Part shown: positions 1-10,132 of the stretch, in pieces
Layout of the letters: every line of letters begins with the position of its first letter
How positions within the stretch are numbered: the first letter of the stretch is position 1
DNA from: Astragalus membranaceus
Lineage: Eukaryota > Streptophyta > Magnoliopsida > Fabales > Fabaceae
Assembly: GCA_039519185.1 (NCBI GenBank)
Contig: CM076848.1
Location: 55,640,778-55,704,777, forward strand
DNA: 64,000 nt
Reading direction: 5' to 3'
Notes under the pieces: model-generated
What the model was told of the DNA's origin: nothing
What the model saw: the letters and a program-made list of their open reading frames with translations, nothing else
The model's database searches: none
Made by a program: the position numbers and the translations under genes

Positions 1-46
1 TTTTCATTATTATCAAACCCTATGCATAATGTAATTTGTTATCATC

Positions 47-58
47 AAAAAGGGGGAG
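47..58 (+). other. Polypurine tract of a Copia element
   Basis: A run of purines (aaaaagggggag) lies two bases before the TGTTGAACC start of the LTR at 61. This wording just before an LTR is characteristic of SIRE/Maximus-type Copia elements, where it primes plus-strand DNA synthesis. The coding interior of this element must lie to the left, outside the window. Confidence 0.75.
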
Positions 59-440
59 TTTGTTGAACCAAGGATAAACACTCCTTTATTTTGAATGATA
101 ACAAATTACATATATCTACTAATCTTTCACATTGAGCAAAGTGCAGGACTTAATATAAAAGGAAGAAGACTCAAAAAGGAGAAGCTTGAAGAAGAAGCTT
201 TATAAGAAGTTCAAAACCCTATTTTGTGTCTAAGCCTTTTTTAGGACTCTTTGTAAAGGTCCTATCACCTAAAGTGTGTGACACTTTAGATATTGAGAGA
301 GATGATCTTTTCTAATCATACATGATGCATAAAAAATAATTTTGAAAAGTATTTCAAAAAATAAATTGCATGGTGAAAACCAAACCCTAGAAAATATTTT
401 TTGAAAGTCAAAACCCTAAAAATGATTTTGTGAAGGTATG

Positions 441-743
441 AATCGATTCCTCCTTGTTTCCTTTGATGCATGAATCGATTCATGACTTCCCTAAATCTTG
501 ACAACATGAATCGATTCATGCCTTGCCAATTCACTCTCATGTGAATCGATTCATGACTTCCTTTTTTGATTGACAATGCATCTAGCCTAAAAGAGAGCCA
601 CATTTCTTTCCTAAAATAAAAGTGTGAATCGATTCCTTCTAAATTGCCTAACCTCATGAATCGATTCACAAGCCAATACTTTACCTTCCATATATTTGTG
701 TGAATCGATTCACACTTCATAGTGTATCACCTATGAATCGATT
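441..743 (+). repeat. Cluster of eight AATCGATT motifs in the LTR
   Basis: AATCGATT occurs at 441, 473, 509, 544, 627, 659, 703 and 736, mostly inside a longer dyad tgaatcgattca, spaced about 30-80 bp. The cluster ends about 45 bp before the LTR TATA box, where upstream promoter elements of the U3 region would sit. A similar cluster is found in the inverted relative at 12200-12480. Confidence 0.85.
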
Positions 744-1230
744 CACTCATTCATAAATGAAATGACAATTTTATCCTTTTCCAAACCTATAAATAGGTGT
801 GTGTTTTCAATTCTAAATTACAACACCTATTCTCACAAATTCTTCTCTACTCTCTCATATTCGAATCTCTATAGATCTATTGCTCTTCATTGTTTTATTT
901 TTATAAGCTTTTGATTTTAAATTGTTATATCTTTTTCAAAAGCTGTTTATAGATCTAGATCTGAGATCCTGTGCTCCAACTGTTTTTGAATCTTGCTTTT
1001 CAAAAAGCTTTGTTTTTCAAAATCATATCTATATTTTTTAAAAGCTTTCAAGCAACCTCAACTTCTATTGTTATATCAATTTTGAAGTGGTTGCAAAAGC
1101 AAGATCATCCCTCATCTTATAGAGCATCCATAATATCCTAAGATCACTCATCTCTCTCAGTTTCTAAACTGACTCATTCTCTGAAGTGATTGGATCATAG
1201 AACTCTATTGTGTAATTTATTTTATTTCAA

Positions 1231-1452
1231 GGTGTTTTTGAAATCCTGGGCTTTGTACTTGGGTCTCTCAATCAGGTGATTGAGTAGGTGTTTTTTGAAA
1301 TCCTGGGCTTTGTACTTGGGTCTCTCAATCAGGTGATTGAGTTGGTGTTTTGAAATCCTGGGCTGTGTACTTGGGTCTCTCAATAGGGTTATTGAGTTGG
1401 TTTAGAAATCCTTAGCAAGAGTGCTTGGGTTCTCAATTCAGGGGAATTGAGA
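1231..1452 (+). repeat. Tandem repeat, about 57 bp x 4, in the LTR
   Basis: Units begin with ggtgtttttgaaatcctggg and end with caatcaggtgattgag. The first three copies (from 1231, about 1287, about 1345) are close to identical; the fourth, ending near 1452, is diverged. Related units recur in reverse at about 11780-11940. Confidence 0.85.
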
Positions 1453-1971
1453 TTCACTTATATTGGGGTCGACTGTTTGTATCAAACTCTCTTCAATATA
1501 GTGGTTACTAAGTCCAAGGGTTGAAAAGCCTAAGGCCGAGAACGTAGGGGTTTTATCCCGAACCTCGCTAAATTGCTGTGTCTCTCTCTCTTCCCTATCT
1601 CTTTATATTTTGCACTTTATTTGCTTATAATATTGATATTATCATATACTTGATATAACTGCTTATCATACTAATATTATCATATTCTCAATATAACTGT
1701 GCAAATATATCATATTGTAATCTTATCCAGATCTCTCTATATCATTCTTCTCATTATCTATTTTATTGCTGTATACAATATTGATCTGTCCATCATCTCA
1801 TTCTACTCCTCTTCTCCTTCTATATTGGTCAAATATTATTATTCCGCATTTAATCCAAACCAATATCGAAAAAGTTTTTTAAATAGAAAAAGAATTCATT
1901 AATCACCTATAACCTTATTCACCCCCCTCTAAGGTTACTTTATAGACTCTCAAGTCTAACAATATCCACAA

Positions 1972-2245
1972 CATACAAGCCCAAATAAGGCCATCACACT
2001 CGGATGGTTAAGATCAATTCTACTGATCCGACGATCCACAAACAGGCTCGATTTCCTATAAATACCGGCTCCCATTGCCATCATAAGGTACACACTTTCA
2101 TTCCTAGCTAAATCACTCATCTGTTCTCAATACTGACTTGAGCGTCGGAGTGACTTCCCAGGTACCCCCCTGGCTCACACTAATCTTCGGCCAGGTAGTA
2201 AGAGACCTACCAACTGCAGTCAACCCAATACTGCAAGGTACATAA
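1972..2245 (+). mobile_element. Gypsy-type LTR fragment
   Basis: The stretch has a TATA box (cctataaata at 2055) followed by ctgacttgagcgtcggagtg, a wording common in plant Gypsy LTRs, then ggtaccccc and gacctaccaac. The same succession occurs in reverse at about 48835-49010, so two members of one family are present. I see no LTR ends or TSD here; it is a truncated piece. Confidence 0.5.
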
Positions 2246-2869
2246 CAGTCCAGAAAAAGACAACTCCTCATGATTTTTTTTTTCTTTCTCAACCTTCAAC
2301 ATTTGTTTTACATGCTAGTACTAGTATTTATGATTTGGTGGTCTATGTGAGAATGAAGGCACACTCAATAACTCATTGTCGGTGAGAAGTCATGAATTTC
2401 TATAAAAAAAGGTCAAACAGTATGGCTATATGGAACATCTTGTCATGAGTTTTGAGGTGATATGTCACCCTAATCTCCGATGAATGTGAGTGCATGTGCT
2501 TATGTACCCCTAGTGTAGTGAGTCAGTGACAAGTGACAACAATAGATACAGTAGTAGAATCAATTTTGTTTCACTGAGATTGCACTTCTGTAACATGTGG
2601 TTGTTGGGCCGTCTTTGTCCCTCCAAATACCCTAATTTGTCCGTATATATCGACATCACAACCTTACAAGTTACAACCCCAATACCTTACCAATTACAAG
2701 TATGATTAGGATGTTAATAACATAAAAGTAAGCCTCGGATGAGTTGATAAATGAATCTTACTTATGTCGCATTCTTTAGATCATAATTCGTTTATGAACC
2801 TTGTGAAATTTAATGATTTTTAAGCTTCCTTAAGAAGAAGAAATTTTTTTGTAAAAAAAACAACGAGAC
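2246..2869. other. Intergenic, nothing recognised
   Basis: AT-rich sequence without a long reading frame, inverted repeat or recognisable transposon end. Confidence 0.5.
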
Positions 2870-2872
2870 TTA

Positions 2873-3094
2873 GACCCTGTTTGAAGAAGTTTATTTTTGA
2901 GCTTATGAAAACCAGCTTATGCAAACAAATAAACTTTTATGTATTATTCATAAGCTTGTCTAGGTAGTTTAAGAAAAAACAACTTATGGAGATACAATTT
3001 TCATTAGTGAGAACTTATGAATTAACATAAAAAATTAATTATTTCCATAAACTGTTATTCATAAGCTAAAAAATAAACTCTTCCAAACATGGCC
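2873..3094. mobile_element. Tourist-like (PIF/Harbinger) MITE
   Basis: The 222-bp element has imperfect terminal inverted repeats of about 40 bp: gaccctgtttgaagaagttt on the left, and ggccatgtttggaagagttt when the right end is reverse complemented. It is flanked by TTA on both sides (2870-2872, 3095-3097), the usual target duplication of PIF/Harbinger elements. It has no coding capacity and would need a transposase in trans. Confidence 0.75.
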
Positions 3095-3097
3095 TTA

Positions 3098-4205
3098 TAT
3101 AGTAATAACTAGTTTACTCGAATATAAGATAAATAAAATAACATGGAACATAATGAACAAAACAACAAAAGATGGAAGAAGAAAAAATAAATAAAAAAAC
3201 GTCACACTCTTTGAAAATGAAAAGTCAAATGAATACTCGCTATAAAGGTAGGATACCTTTGATAAGAATCGAGATGGTTCACCCAAGAGCTAAGATTTCA
3301 AAGTGTCAAATGAAGAAATACAAGCTTTTTATAGGCATTAAGTAGAATCGAGATGGTTCACCACTAGGTCTCAAGAGAGGAAAGCGAAAATAAGCCCTAA
3401 CCCTAGCACAAACACGACTCAAGCTCAATGGAAGAAACAAATAATCCTAGCTCTGCTATGTGTATAGTTAAGCCCAAACAGTAGGCCCAATCATAAAATA
3501 ATCAAATTAATAGAAAATAAAAATAACAAAGGAAAATTTTTTGACAAAAAAAAAGAAAGGTTTAAAAGTTTCATTTACATATTTATTTATTTTTTTGTCA
3601 ATGATGCAATATTTCATTAAACACGGGCAAAGGCCACCCAAATAGTACAGAGATTGGGCCTCATCGTTCCAATTTAACTACTTCCAAATTTAGTTTGAGT
3701 GAGAGTAAGTAGTTCACTTCTTGATTCAAAGCTTCATTAGCCTCCTTTGGCACCGGTCTTGTCATGGGAAACCTTTTATTTCTTATATTATATGACACAT
3801 CTCCTTATTATATTTTATAAAAGTAATATGTTTTGCAGCTCATTTTGTCTTTTATACAAACGGTCAAAGGTGAGAGAGGATGAGAAGACAAAAGTGAAGC
3901 GTTTCATATTCAAACATACTTTCACGATGTTCACACAGCATCTACTTGTGTTTTACCATTAGGTTGTGCTCTCGGAAGAGTTTTGTGACTCCTTTGCTAA
4001 GTGGTTCCTTCACACACATTTAAAGAAAAAAGAAAACTTTCGTTCGCGGTGGTTTTCTGTTTTGAAATTTTAAAAATCCAAAACCAGATTCTGTTTTGAG
4101 TTTTAAAAAAGTTTCAAAACCTGAAACAAATTCACTTTTGAGTTCAGAAATTTTCAAATATCAAAATCAGTTTCAAACATAAACATAGATGAAAAGACTA
4201 TATCT
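3098..4205. other. Intergenic with a LINE-like tail
   Basis: No gene seen. A 22-bp phrase, gaatcgagatggttcacc, is repeated near 3268 and 3346. At about 3585-3735 the bottom strand reads like the 3' end of a plant LINE (tttgcccgtgtttaatgaaatattgc followed by an A-rich stretch). 4030-4190 contains several gttttgaaatttt-like repeats. Confidence 0.4.
3585..3735 (-). mobile_element. Possible LINE 3' tail
   Basis: On the minus strand the sequence ends gtttaatgaaatattgcatc then an A-rich tail, the pattern at the 3' ends of plant L1 elements. Similar tails on the same strand occur near 41535 and 47690. No reverse transcriptase motif is left here. Confidence 0.35.
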
Positions 4206-4345
4206 TGTTGGACTATATGATAACCTTAGAGGGGGGGGGGTGAATAAGGTTATACACCAAAAATGAATTCCTTTTAATTTTCAAAACATTAACAATGCAC
4301 GTTTAAATCGAATGCGGAAAATAGGATTTAAACTATATGCACTAC
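4206..4345 (-). mobile_element. SIRE-like LTR relic, left part
   Basis: Reading the minus strand, this piece matches the 3' end of the LTR at 61-1961 (cacccccctctaaggttatc, then a ...ccaaca end). It is cut at 4345 by the insertion of the Athila-like element; the rest of the same LTR resumes at 11462. Confidence 0.65.
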
Positions 4346-5668
4346 TGTTAACTTTTCGGCAAGTGTACCGAATCGTGCAAGTAATAAAACCGGTAAGTAC
4401 CGGGATATCGTCCTCAAGGATCGAAGTTTAATTTACTAAGACGTTAACAACAGCTAATAGAAACCAAATTGAAAGGGGTTTGTTTGATAATTGTTGAGCT
4501 ATCAAGCTCGAAGTAAAGCGATAAAAATGTTTTTTTTTGTAATTTGTTTATAATAATAGCACGAAGAAAAGGTTGAAAGATATGCGATGAGAAGGTGCTA
4601 GGGATGAAGGCCCTTTGATTTCTACTATGGTCATTGATTCATTCTTAAAAGATAGTTTCTCTCTCTTGTTTGCTATAGAATTCACTATTTTACTAAACCC
4701 TAATCCCTTAGGTGATTAGCCTTTGTTAATTCATGCAAACCCTAGTCCCTTAGGTGCTTCTAATCATAACAAGCATTAAGCGTCCAGAATTCATACACAT
4801 ACATCAAAACGGCGATTATTCCTAAGCGACGAAATTGAAGGAATCGAATTCCAAGCTATTCAATAACCAAATTCCCATTTAAATTATTGAAACAGATTTT
4901 ATTTTATGCTTTCCCAAACATAAACATATAACAATAGAAATTTGATTCACAAACGAAGAGAGAAAACGATAAAGGTACTGAATTAAATCAATAACCACAG
5001 TTTTACATCAAAGTTCAATCATCCCTAACAAAGGGGATTTAGTTCCACATAATTAAAGTAGAAGAAAGAGAATAATTACGAGATGAAAGATGAATGAAGG
5101 CATCTGAATCGTCAATCCTTGTTCCCAAGTGTTGATTCTTCGGTAGCCGTCAATAGGTAGGAGCTCTCTTTCGTGTGCTAGGGCTTCGAAATTCGTCCAA
5201 AAATCAGAAGTCCCCCCAAAAAAAAACGCGTCTGTCCCCTGTTTTAACGTGTTTCTGGTATTTTGCGCTGCACTGGCGCTCCCAGCGCCACTTACGCGCG
5301 GATGGAGGACGCTACAGTGTTTATTTTGCGCCTCAGTGGCGCCTCGCGCGCAACTGCAGCGCAAAATGGCAGGAGCTGCTGTGATTTTGCGCTCCACTCG
5401 CGCTCCGTGCGCAGCTGCAGCGCAAATTTGGCGAATGCTCACTTCCTTGTATTTTTGAGTCTGCTTGCTTGCATTTCTTCGTTCTTCTCTTCACCTAGTC
5501 CCTGGGCACAAAAACACCACAAAACCCAGCATAAACACTGCAAAGCAATTAAATCTCAAATAGAACAACTCATTAATTTTCTCCTAACAATTTCCATTCA
5601 TTCATCAAATTATCAAGTAAAATTCCCCTTTTTCGCAGTGAAAAACATCATGTGATGGGGATTCATCA
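4346..5668 (-). repeat. 3' LTR of the Athila-like element
   Basis: 1323 bp. In element orientation it begins TGATGAATCCCC and ends GTTAACA. The LTR holds three GC-rich repeats of about 62 bp (5258-5430). The short reading frames in it are by-products of these repeats. The bases just inside it (minus strand tttggggttg before TGATG) act as a short polypurine tract. Confidence 0.9.
5258..5430. repeat. GC-rich 62-bp repeats within the LTR
   Basis: Three diverged units, each starting ttttgcgc and containing gcgcc/gcgcg-rich dyads and a ctgcagcgcaaa end, stand out in otherwise AT-rich DNA. The other LTR carries the same array at 11045-11218. Confidence 0.75.
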
Positions 5669-7168
5669 CAACCCCAAACTTAAACATTTGCTTGTCCTCA
5701 AGCAAAGACAAGACAAGACAGCCAAAAATAGATAACAGACAATCCAAATAGGAATCCACTACATGACATAAACGCAAAAGAAACAGGTTGAGCATCAACT
5801 TTCAGACTGGCCACTCAATTTCAAACCCCATGTGGTACTTTCACTAACACAATCTTGCTCAAAAGTGCGTGTGTGACACTTAACTCAGTTGGAACATAGC
5901 TAGTTTCAAAATGCATTTAACTAAGACTAGAGGGCTTTCTTCCGAGACTGCCAAAGATGTTTCAAAATAAAAGGTAGACTAACAATTCTCGCTCCGAATG
6001 GGGGTTAAGCATGACAAAGGGCTTTGATTTAGCAATTCAGAACTCTAGGACAGTGCACTTATTCAACTAGTTTTTGAACTATCCTCCAGATACATTTATT
6101 CCTGCATGGCACAGGTCTTTGACCTCCAGATGCATTCATGTACTTAGGCACAGGTATAGTTTCAACTGATTCAGGACAATATGGCTTTGATCTTTGGTGA
6201 TTGGGTAAGGACAGCAATTACAAAAATTTCAAAACTGGTGGCACATTGTCTTAAACTGACTTCTACTATGTGCACTTGTCCTAATCCCATCCTTACATGC
6301 TGTGCCTTAGTATAACTTAGAGAACCCCAAACTTAGTTTCTTATGCTACCCTACATTTTTAGTAAAAATTTGGCAAGTCCCATGGTCCACCAAACATCTA
6401 GCTTAGCTACAATCATCTCTAGGATCACTAAGTTCCACCAGCGTTTATGTTTTGAGTGTGGAAGCAAGAATGCACTAGTTCATTCACCACAGGGGTACTA
6501 TTCGCTCAATTATCACCAAATCATCACTAAGTTTGCTCAACTGTCTCTCCTTTTTTTTATATAATTCGCTACATGATTGCCCATATCCATGACACTGACA
6601 CAACTGACTTGACAATAGGTCCTCCCCCCACTCAAAACTTTGCAGTGTCCTCACTGATTAATTTAGGGAAAGACCTATTTACAAAGACTCAGACTAAAAC
6701 AAAAATTAAGTTAAAAATAAACCTACGAAACTACAACTACTAAAGGAAACACAAGGTGCACAATCAAAAAAAGCAAAAGAGAAGGGAAAGATAAAAAGTA
6801 ACCTGGCGGTGAGTAGCTCACTCAACTGCACAACCTGCATCTGGGGTACTACTGCCCCTGCCCATGAGGATCGAACCACTGAGACTGTGCCTGGAAGATA
6901 TGAACATTGGGATCCAACAGCACTCCATGCTGGGATGCACAGATAGCGCTGTAAATAGCTCGCATCCCAGTCCTCTGGTCAACTGCTCTAATCATGCACA
7001 GAAGTTGTTTCAACTTTCCAAAAAGTGTGTGATTGTGTCCTAGATGCACCCTAAAGCACTAATCAATGAAAAATAATGCAAAAATTTAAAAGATAAGGGT
7101 TGAGAAACTTGGGTTGCCTCCCAAGAAGCGCTTCTTTAACGTCATTAGCTTGACGGTTAGAAGATGGA
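5669..7168. other. Non-coding 3' interior of the Athila-like element
   Basis: 1.5 kb between the gag-protease stop and the 3' LTR, where pol would normally be. I find no reverse transcriptase (YxDD) or integrase (HHCC, DDE) motif in any frame. It holds only short frames on both strands. Confidence 0.7.
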
Positions 7169-9586
7169 TCAATTAGGTTCAGGTGGAAGGCTCTTCTTCT
7201 CCGGTACCTCCTTCAATTCTCCTTGGGTACACTTTCCCTTAAGGTCGTCGTTCCTCTCCCTAGTTGATGCATGAGAGGAATGTAGCAGATGATCCACAGA
7301 CATACCCACAACTTCTTTTGAGTCTTTCGACACCACAAGGGGGTTCGCAAGGGATGAGTGGAGGCGAATTCTGTTGGCAACAATGGAATCAGGCACCTCG
7401 ATACCATAACACGCTTCCTGCTCCGTATCTTGGCATATGGACTTTAGCTCATTAAAAGTTACAGCTTCATCTTGGACTCGCAAGGTCAAAGTTCCATCTG
7501 CCGTGTCAATTACAGCTCTACTAGTTGCTAGGAAGGGTCTTCCCAACACCAAAGGGGTGTCATTGTCTTCATCCATGTCAAGAACCACAAAATCCACTAG
7601 GAAGATGAAATTTTCAACCTTTACTAGGACATCTTCTACAACCCCCCAAGGGTACCTTATGGACCGATCAGCAAGTTGCAAAGTCATGTTGGTTGGTTTC
7701 AACTCCCCTCCGCCAAGTTTTTCCCACATAGCCAAGGGCATCAGATTAATGCTTGCCCCTAAGTCACAAAGAGCCTTGTCTATGGTTACACCACCAATTG
7801 CACAAGGCATGGTGACGCTCCCGGGATCCTTCAACTTAGGAGGAAGTTTTCCTTGAATGATGGCACTACACTCTGCTGTTAAGGCCACTGTCTCATCTCC
7901 CTTGAACTTCCTTTTCTTTGTCAACAACTCCTTCATGAACTGGGCATAAACCGGCATTTGCTCAAGCGTCTCTGCAAAAGGTATGTTGATTTGAAGGCTT
8001 TTGAACACATCAATGAACTTGGAGAACTGCTCATTTTTCTGATTCTTCTTGCTCATTTGAGGGTATGGCAACCTTATGTATGAAGGAATTTCCTTGGGCT
8101 TCTCGTCTGCCTGCAAATTTTCATTAAACACATTTCCTTTTTGGTTAAACTCCACACCTCGCTCATTTTTTCTTCTCAACTCATTTTCAACTCTTTCAAT
8201 TTTCTTTGTCAGCTCCTCCCTCAACACCTCGGCTTCACTGCTTCCTTCAGCAAGGTTCAGCTCTCTACTATTTCTCAATGAAGTAGCATTACAACTTTCG
8301 TGTTGGAAGTTGTGTCTAGTACTAGCGGAAGAGAGATTGTTATATGCTTCTGTAAGTTTCTTAGACAATTCCCCAACTTGCCCCTCTAAGTTTCTCATAG
8401 CAGTTTCATGTTTTTCTCCCATATCCTTCATAGCTTGCTCTTGAGATTGGAAGGTGTTCTTGGTCAATTGCATGCACTGTGTCGGAGCACCGTCCAAATA
8501 AGTTCCTTGGTCATGAACTTGCATGGCTTGAGCAGTTGCTAGAGTTTGAGACCTCACTTCCAAAGCGGCAGTCACTTGTTGGGTGAGAGATTCAATTTGA
8601 AGCGACATTAGCTCTTTTTGAGCCAAAATTGCATTATTAATGTCCAACTCCAACTTACCCTTTGTAATTACAGCTCCACTGTCATTTTGCATGTTGTACT
8701 CATTTGAAGTCATGTCCTCCACCAGCTGTTTGGCTTCCTTCCAAGTTTTAGTACCCAAAGAGCCTCCTGCCGAGGCATCTAACATCATCCGGGTTTGAGG
8801 GTGCAATCCATAACAGAAGGTTTGCATCTGCAGAAAATCTTTGATACCATGCCCAGGACATTTCTGAAGTGACAACTTGAATCTTTCCCAGGAATCATAC
8901 AATGACTCGGAATCCCCTTGTGAAAAGTTGAAGATTTCAGCTCTCTTCTTGATGAATTTGGAGATAGGGAAGAATCGTTCTAGGTACTTGTTTTCAAGAT
9001 CACTCCAAGCATTGACAGTTCCTGGAGGGATAGTGTTCAGCCAATCTTTTGCCCGGCCTGTTAGAGTGAATGGAAACAGGCGCACTTTCTTGGAGTTTTC
9101 ATCAACCCCTTCAGGATAGGTGGTTTCACAAATATCATAGAACTGGGAGAGGTGTTGGATGGGGTCTTCAGCGTCTGACCCTGCAAACTGCTCTGATTTT
9201 AGTGCAGTGTGAACAGAAGACTTAATGTCAAAAGTAGCAGCCCATGCTGGTCGGAATGTGTAAGCCTGAACGCCCTGATTTCTCCTCCCAAAGTCATTGA
9301 GAGTGCGTCTTGTGAGAGGGATTCCGACCATAACTTCCTCTTGCCTTGGTTCATCTTCCGGAATGGAGGTTGCAGCTGAGTGTACCTGGGACCCTCCTTT
9401 GGCTTGTTGCCTTGCTAGTCTAGCTTTCTTCCGGTTTGCCTTTTCTGTTGTCTCAATCACGGGGTCAAACAACAATTCTTGCGAATTTTTCCCCTGCGTA
9501 AACAACTTCTCTGCAACACTTAAACAAACCGTCAACAAGTCCAACACAAAAACTAAGTATCTAGACAGAGAAATTAAACTCAACAT
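7169..9586 (-). CDS. Gag-aspartic protease polyprotein, Athila-like
   Basis: An uninterrupted frame of about 805 codons from the first ATG at 9584-9586; the true start may be further in, near MVGIPLTRR. The retrotransposon gag domain is around residues 165-260 (GRAKDWLNTIPPGT, then WSDLENKYLERFFP). A coiled, Lys/Glu-rich middle follows. A retropepsin-like domain near residue 605 has CDLGASINLMP and later PLVLGRPFLATSRAVID. DLGAS instead of DTGAS is usual for the Athila/Tat side of Gypsy. The gag would form the particle and the protease would cut it. The frame ends with no pol downstream, although it is open and the LTRs are young, consistent with selection for gag function or with recent arrival. 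Confidence 0.85.
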   Translation of the reverse strand: MLSLISLSRYLVFVLDLLTVCLSVAEKLFTQGKNSQELLFDPVIETTEKANRKKARLARQQAKGGSQVHSAATSIPEDEPRQEEVMVGIPLTRRTLNDFGRRNQGVQAYTFRPAWAATFDIKSSVHTALKSEQFAGSDAEDPIQHLSQFYDICETTYPEGVDENSKKVRLFPFTLTGRAKDWLNTIPPGTVNAWSDLENKYLERFFPISKFIKKRAEIFNFSQGDSESLYDSWERFKLSLQKCPGHGIKDFLQMQTFCYGLHPQTRMMLDASAGGSLGTKTWKEAKQLVEDMTSNEYNMQNDSGAVITKGKLELDINNAILAQKELMSLQIESLTQQVTAALEVRSQTLATAQAMQVHDQGTYLDGAPTQCMQLTKNTFQSQEQAMKDMGEKHETAMRNLEGQVGELSKKLTEAYNNLSSASTRHNFQHESCNATSLRNSRELNLAEGSSEAEVLREELTKKIERVENELRRKNERGVEFNQKGNVFNENLQADEKPKEIPSYIRLPYPQMSKKNQKNEQFSKFIDVFKSLQINIPFAETLEQMPVYAQFMKELLTKKRKFKGDETVALTAECSAIIQGKLPPKLKDPGSVTMPCAIGGVTIDKALCDLGASINLMPLAMWEKLGGGELKPTNMTLQLADRSIRYPWGVVEDVLVKVENFIFLVDFVVLDMDEDNDTPLVLGRPFLATSRAVIDTADGTLTLRVQDEAVTFNELKSICQDTEQEACYGIEVPDSIVANRIRLHSSLANPLVVSKDSKEVVGMSVDHLLHSSHASTRERNDDLKGKCTQGELKEVPEKKSLPPEPN

Positions 9587-9663
9587 TCTCAATGAAATAA
9601 AATAAACAGTAATCAACAAAACATAAAATTAACTACTAAGAATTAAACAACTAAAATAATAAA

Positions 9664-9945
9664 GGCTTAAATATGTTTTAGGCCCCTGCAAATATAGGGT
9701 GTTTTGGTTTAAGCCCCTGCAAATTTTTTTTTTGTTAAAAGCCCTTGCAAAATGACATATTTTGTTATAAGCCCTTCTATGACTAAAATGTTAGCCTTAA
9801 CATGGAATGCTATGATTGCTGGATATGTTGAGAAGGGCTTATAACAAAATATGTCATTTTGCAAGGGCTTTTAACAAAATTTTTTTTTGCAGGGGCTTAA
9901 ACCAAAACACCCTATATTTGCAGGGGCCTAAAACATATTTAAGCC
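9664..9945. mobile_element. Foldback MITE, Mutator-type
   Basis: 282 bp. Both ends start GGCTTAAATATGTTTTAGGC, and the two arms of about 114 bp are nearly perfect inverted copies. A 9-bp duplication, AATAATAAA, flanks it (9655-9663 and 9946-9954), as expected for Mutator-type insertion. It lies in the untranslated leader of the Athila-like element, between the primer-binding site and gag, so it is younger than that element. Confidence 0.92.
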
Positions 9946-10103
9946 AATAATAAATAAAAATTTAACAAAAGACTAAAAAGAATATATGTGCACCTATGAA
10001 TCAACAAATTTAAGTAACTACGAAAGAACAAGAAAACTAAAAGCAAACTAAAGTATGCACGGGTTCAAATAGTTGTTGCCTTCGAATTACTAGTAAATGT
10101 AAT

Positions 10104-10126
10104 TTCGATCCCCGGCAACGGCGCCA
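10104..10126 (-). other. Primer-binding site, tRNA-Asp
   Basis: On the minus strand TGGCGCCGTTGCCGGGGATC is complementary to the 3' end of plant tRNA-Asp(GTC), including CCA. It lies six bases inside the 5' LTR. tRNA-Asp priming is typical of Athila-like elements. Confidence 0.88.
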
Positions 10127-10132
10127 AAAACT

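Larger units (their letters stand above)
61..1961 (+). mobile_element. 3' LTR of a SIRE/Maximus-like Copia retrotransposon
   Basis: The LTR runs from TGTTGAACC to TCTAACA (TG...CA) and directly follows a polypurine tract, so it is the 3' LTR of an element whose body is off the left edge. It holds a TATA box (cctataaatagg, 786-797), a cluster of AATCGATT motifs before it, and about four tandem 57-bp repeats after it. The end (cacccccctctaaggtta... tctaaca) is repeated in reverse at 4206, and the middle in reverse at 11640-12480, so a related LTR lies nearby in the opposite direction. The flanks (gagtt / atatc) cannot be compared as a TSD because the 5' LTR is absent. Confidence 0.75.

Noticed and set aside
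61..1961. Solo LTR
   Set aside because: A polypurine tract directly precedes it and the flanks do not form a duplication, so it is the 3' LTR of an element running off the window.
5053..5655. Short Arg/Ala-rich frames on both strands, repeated at 10841-11482
   Set aside because: They lie in LTR repeats, overlap each other in several frames and match nothing; they come from the GC-rich repeat.
10104..10126. Possible tRNA-Asp gene
   Set aside because: Only the 3' end of a tRNA-Asp is present, directly beside an LTR; it is a primer-binding site.
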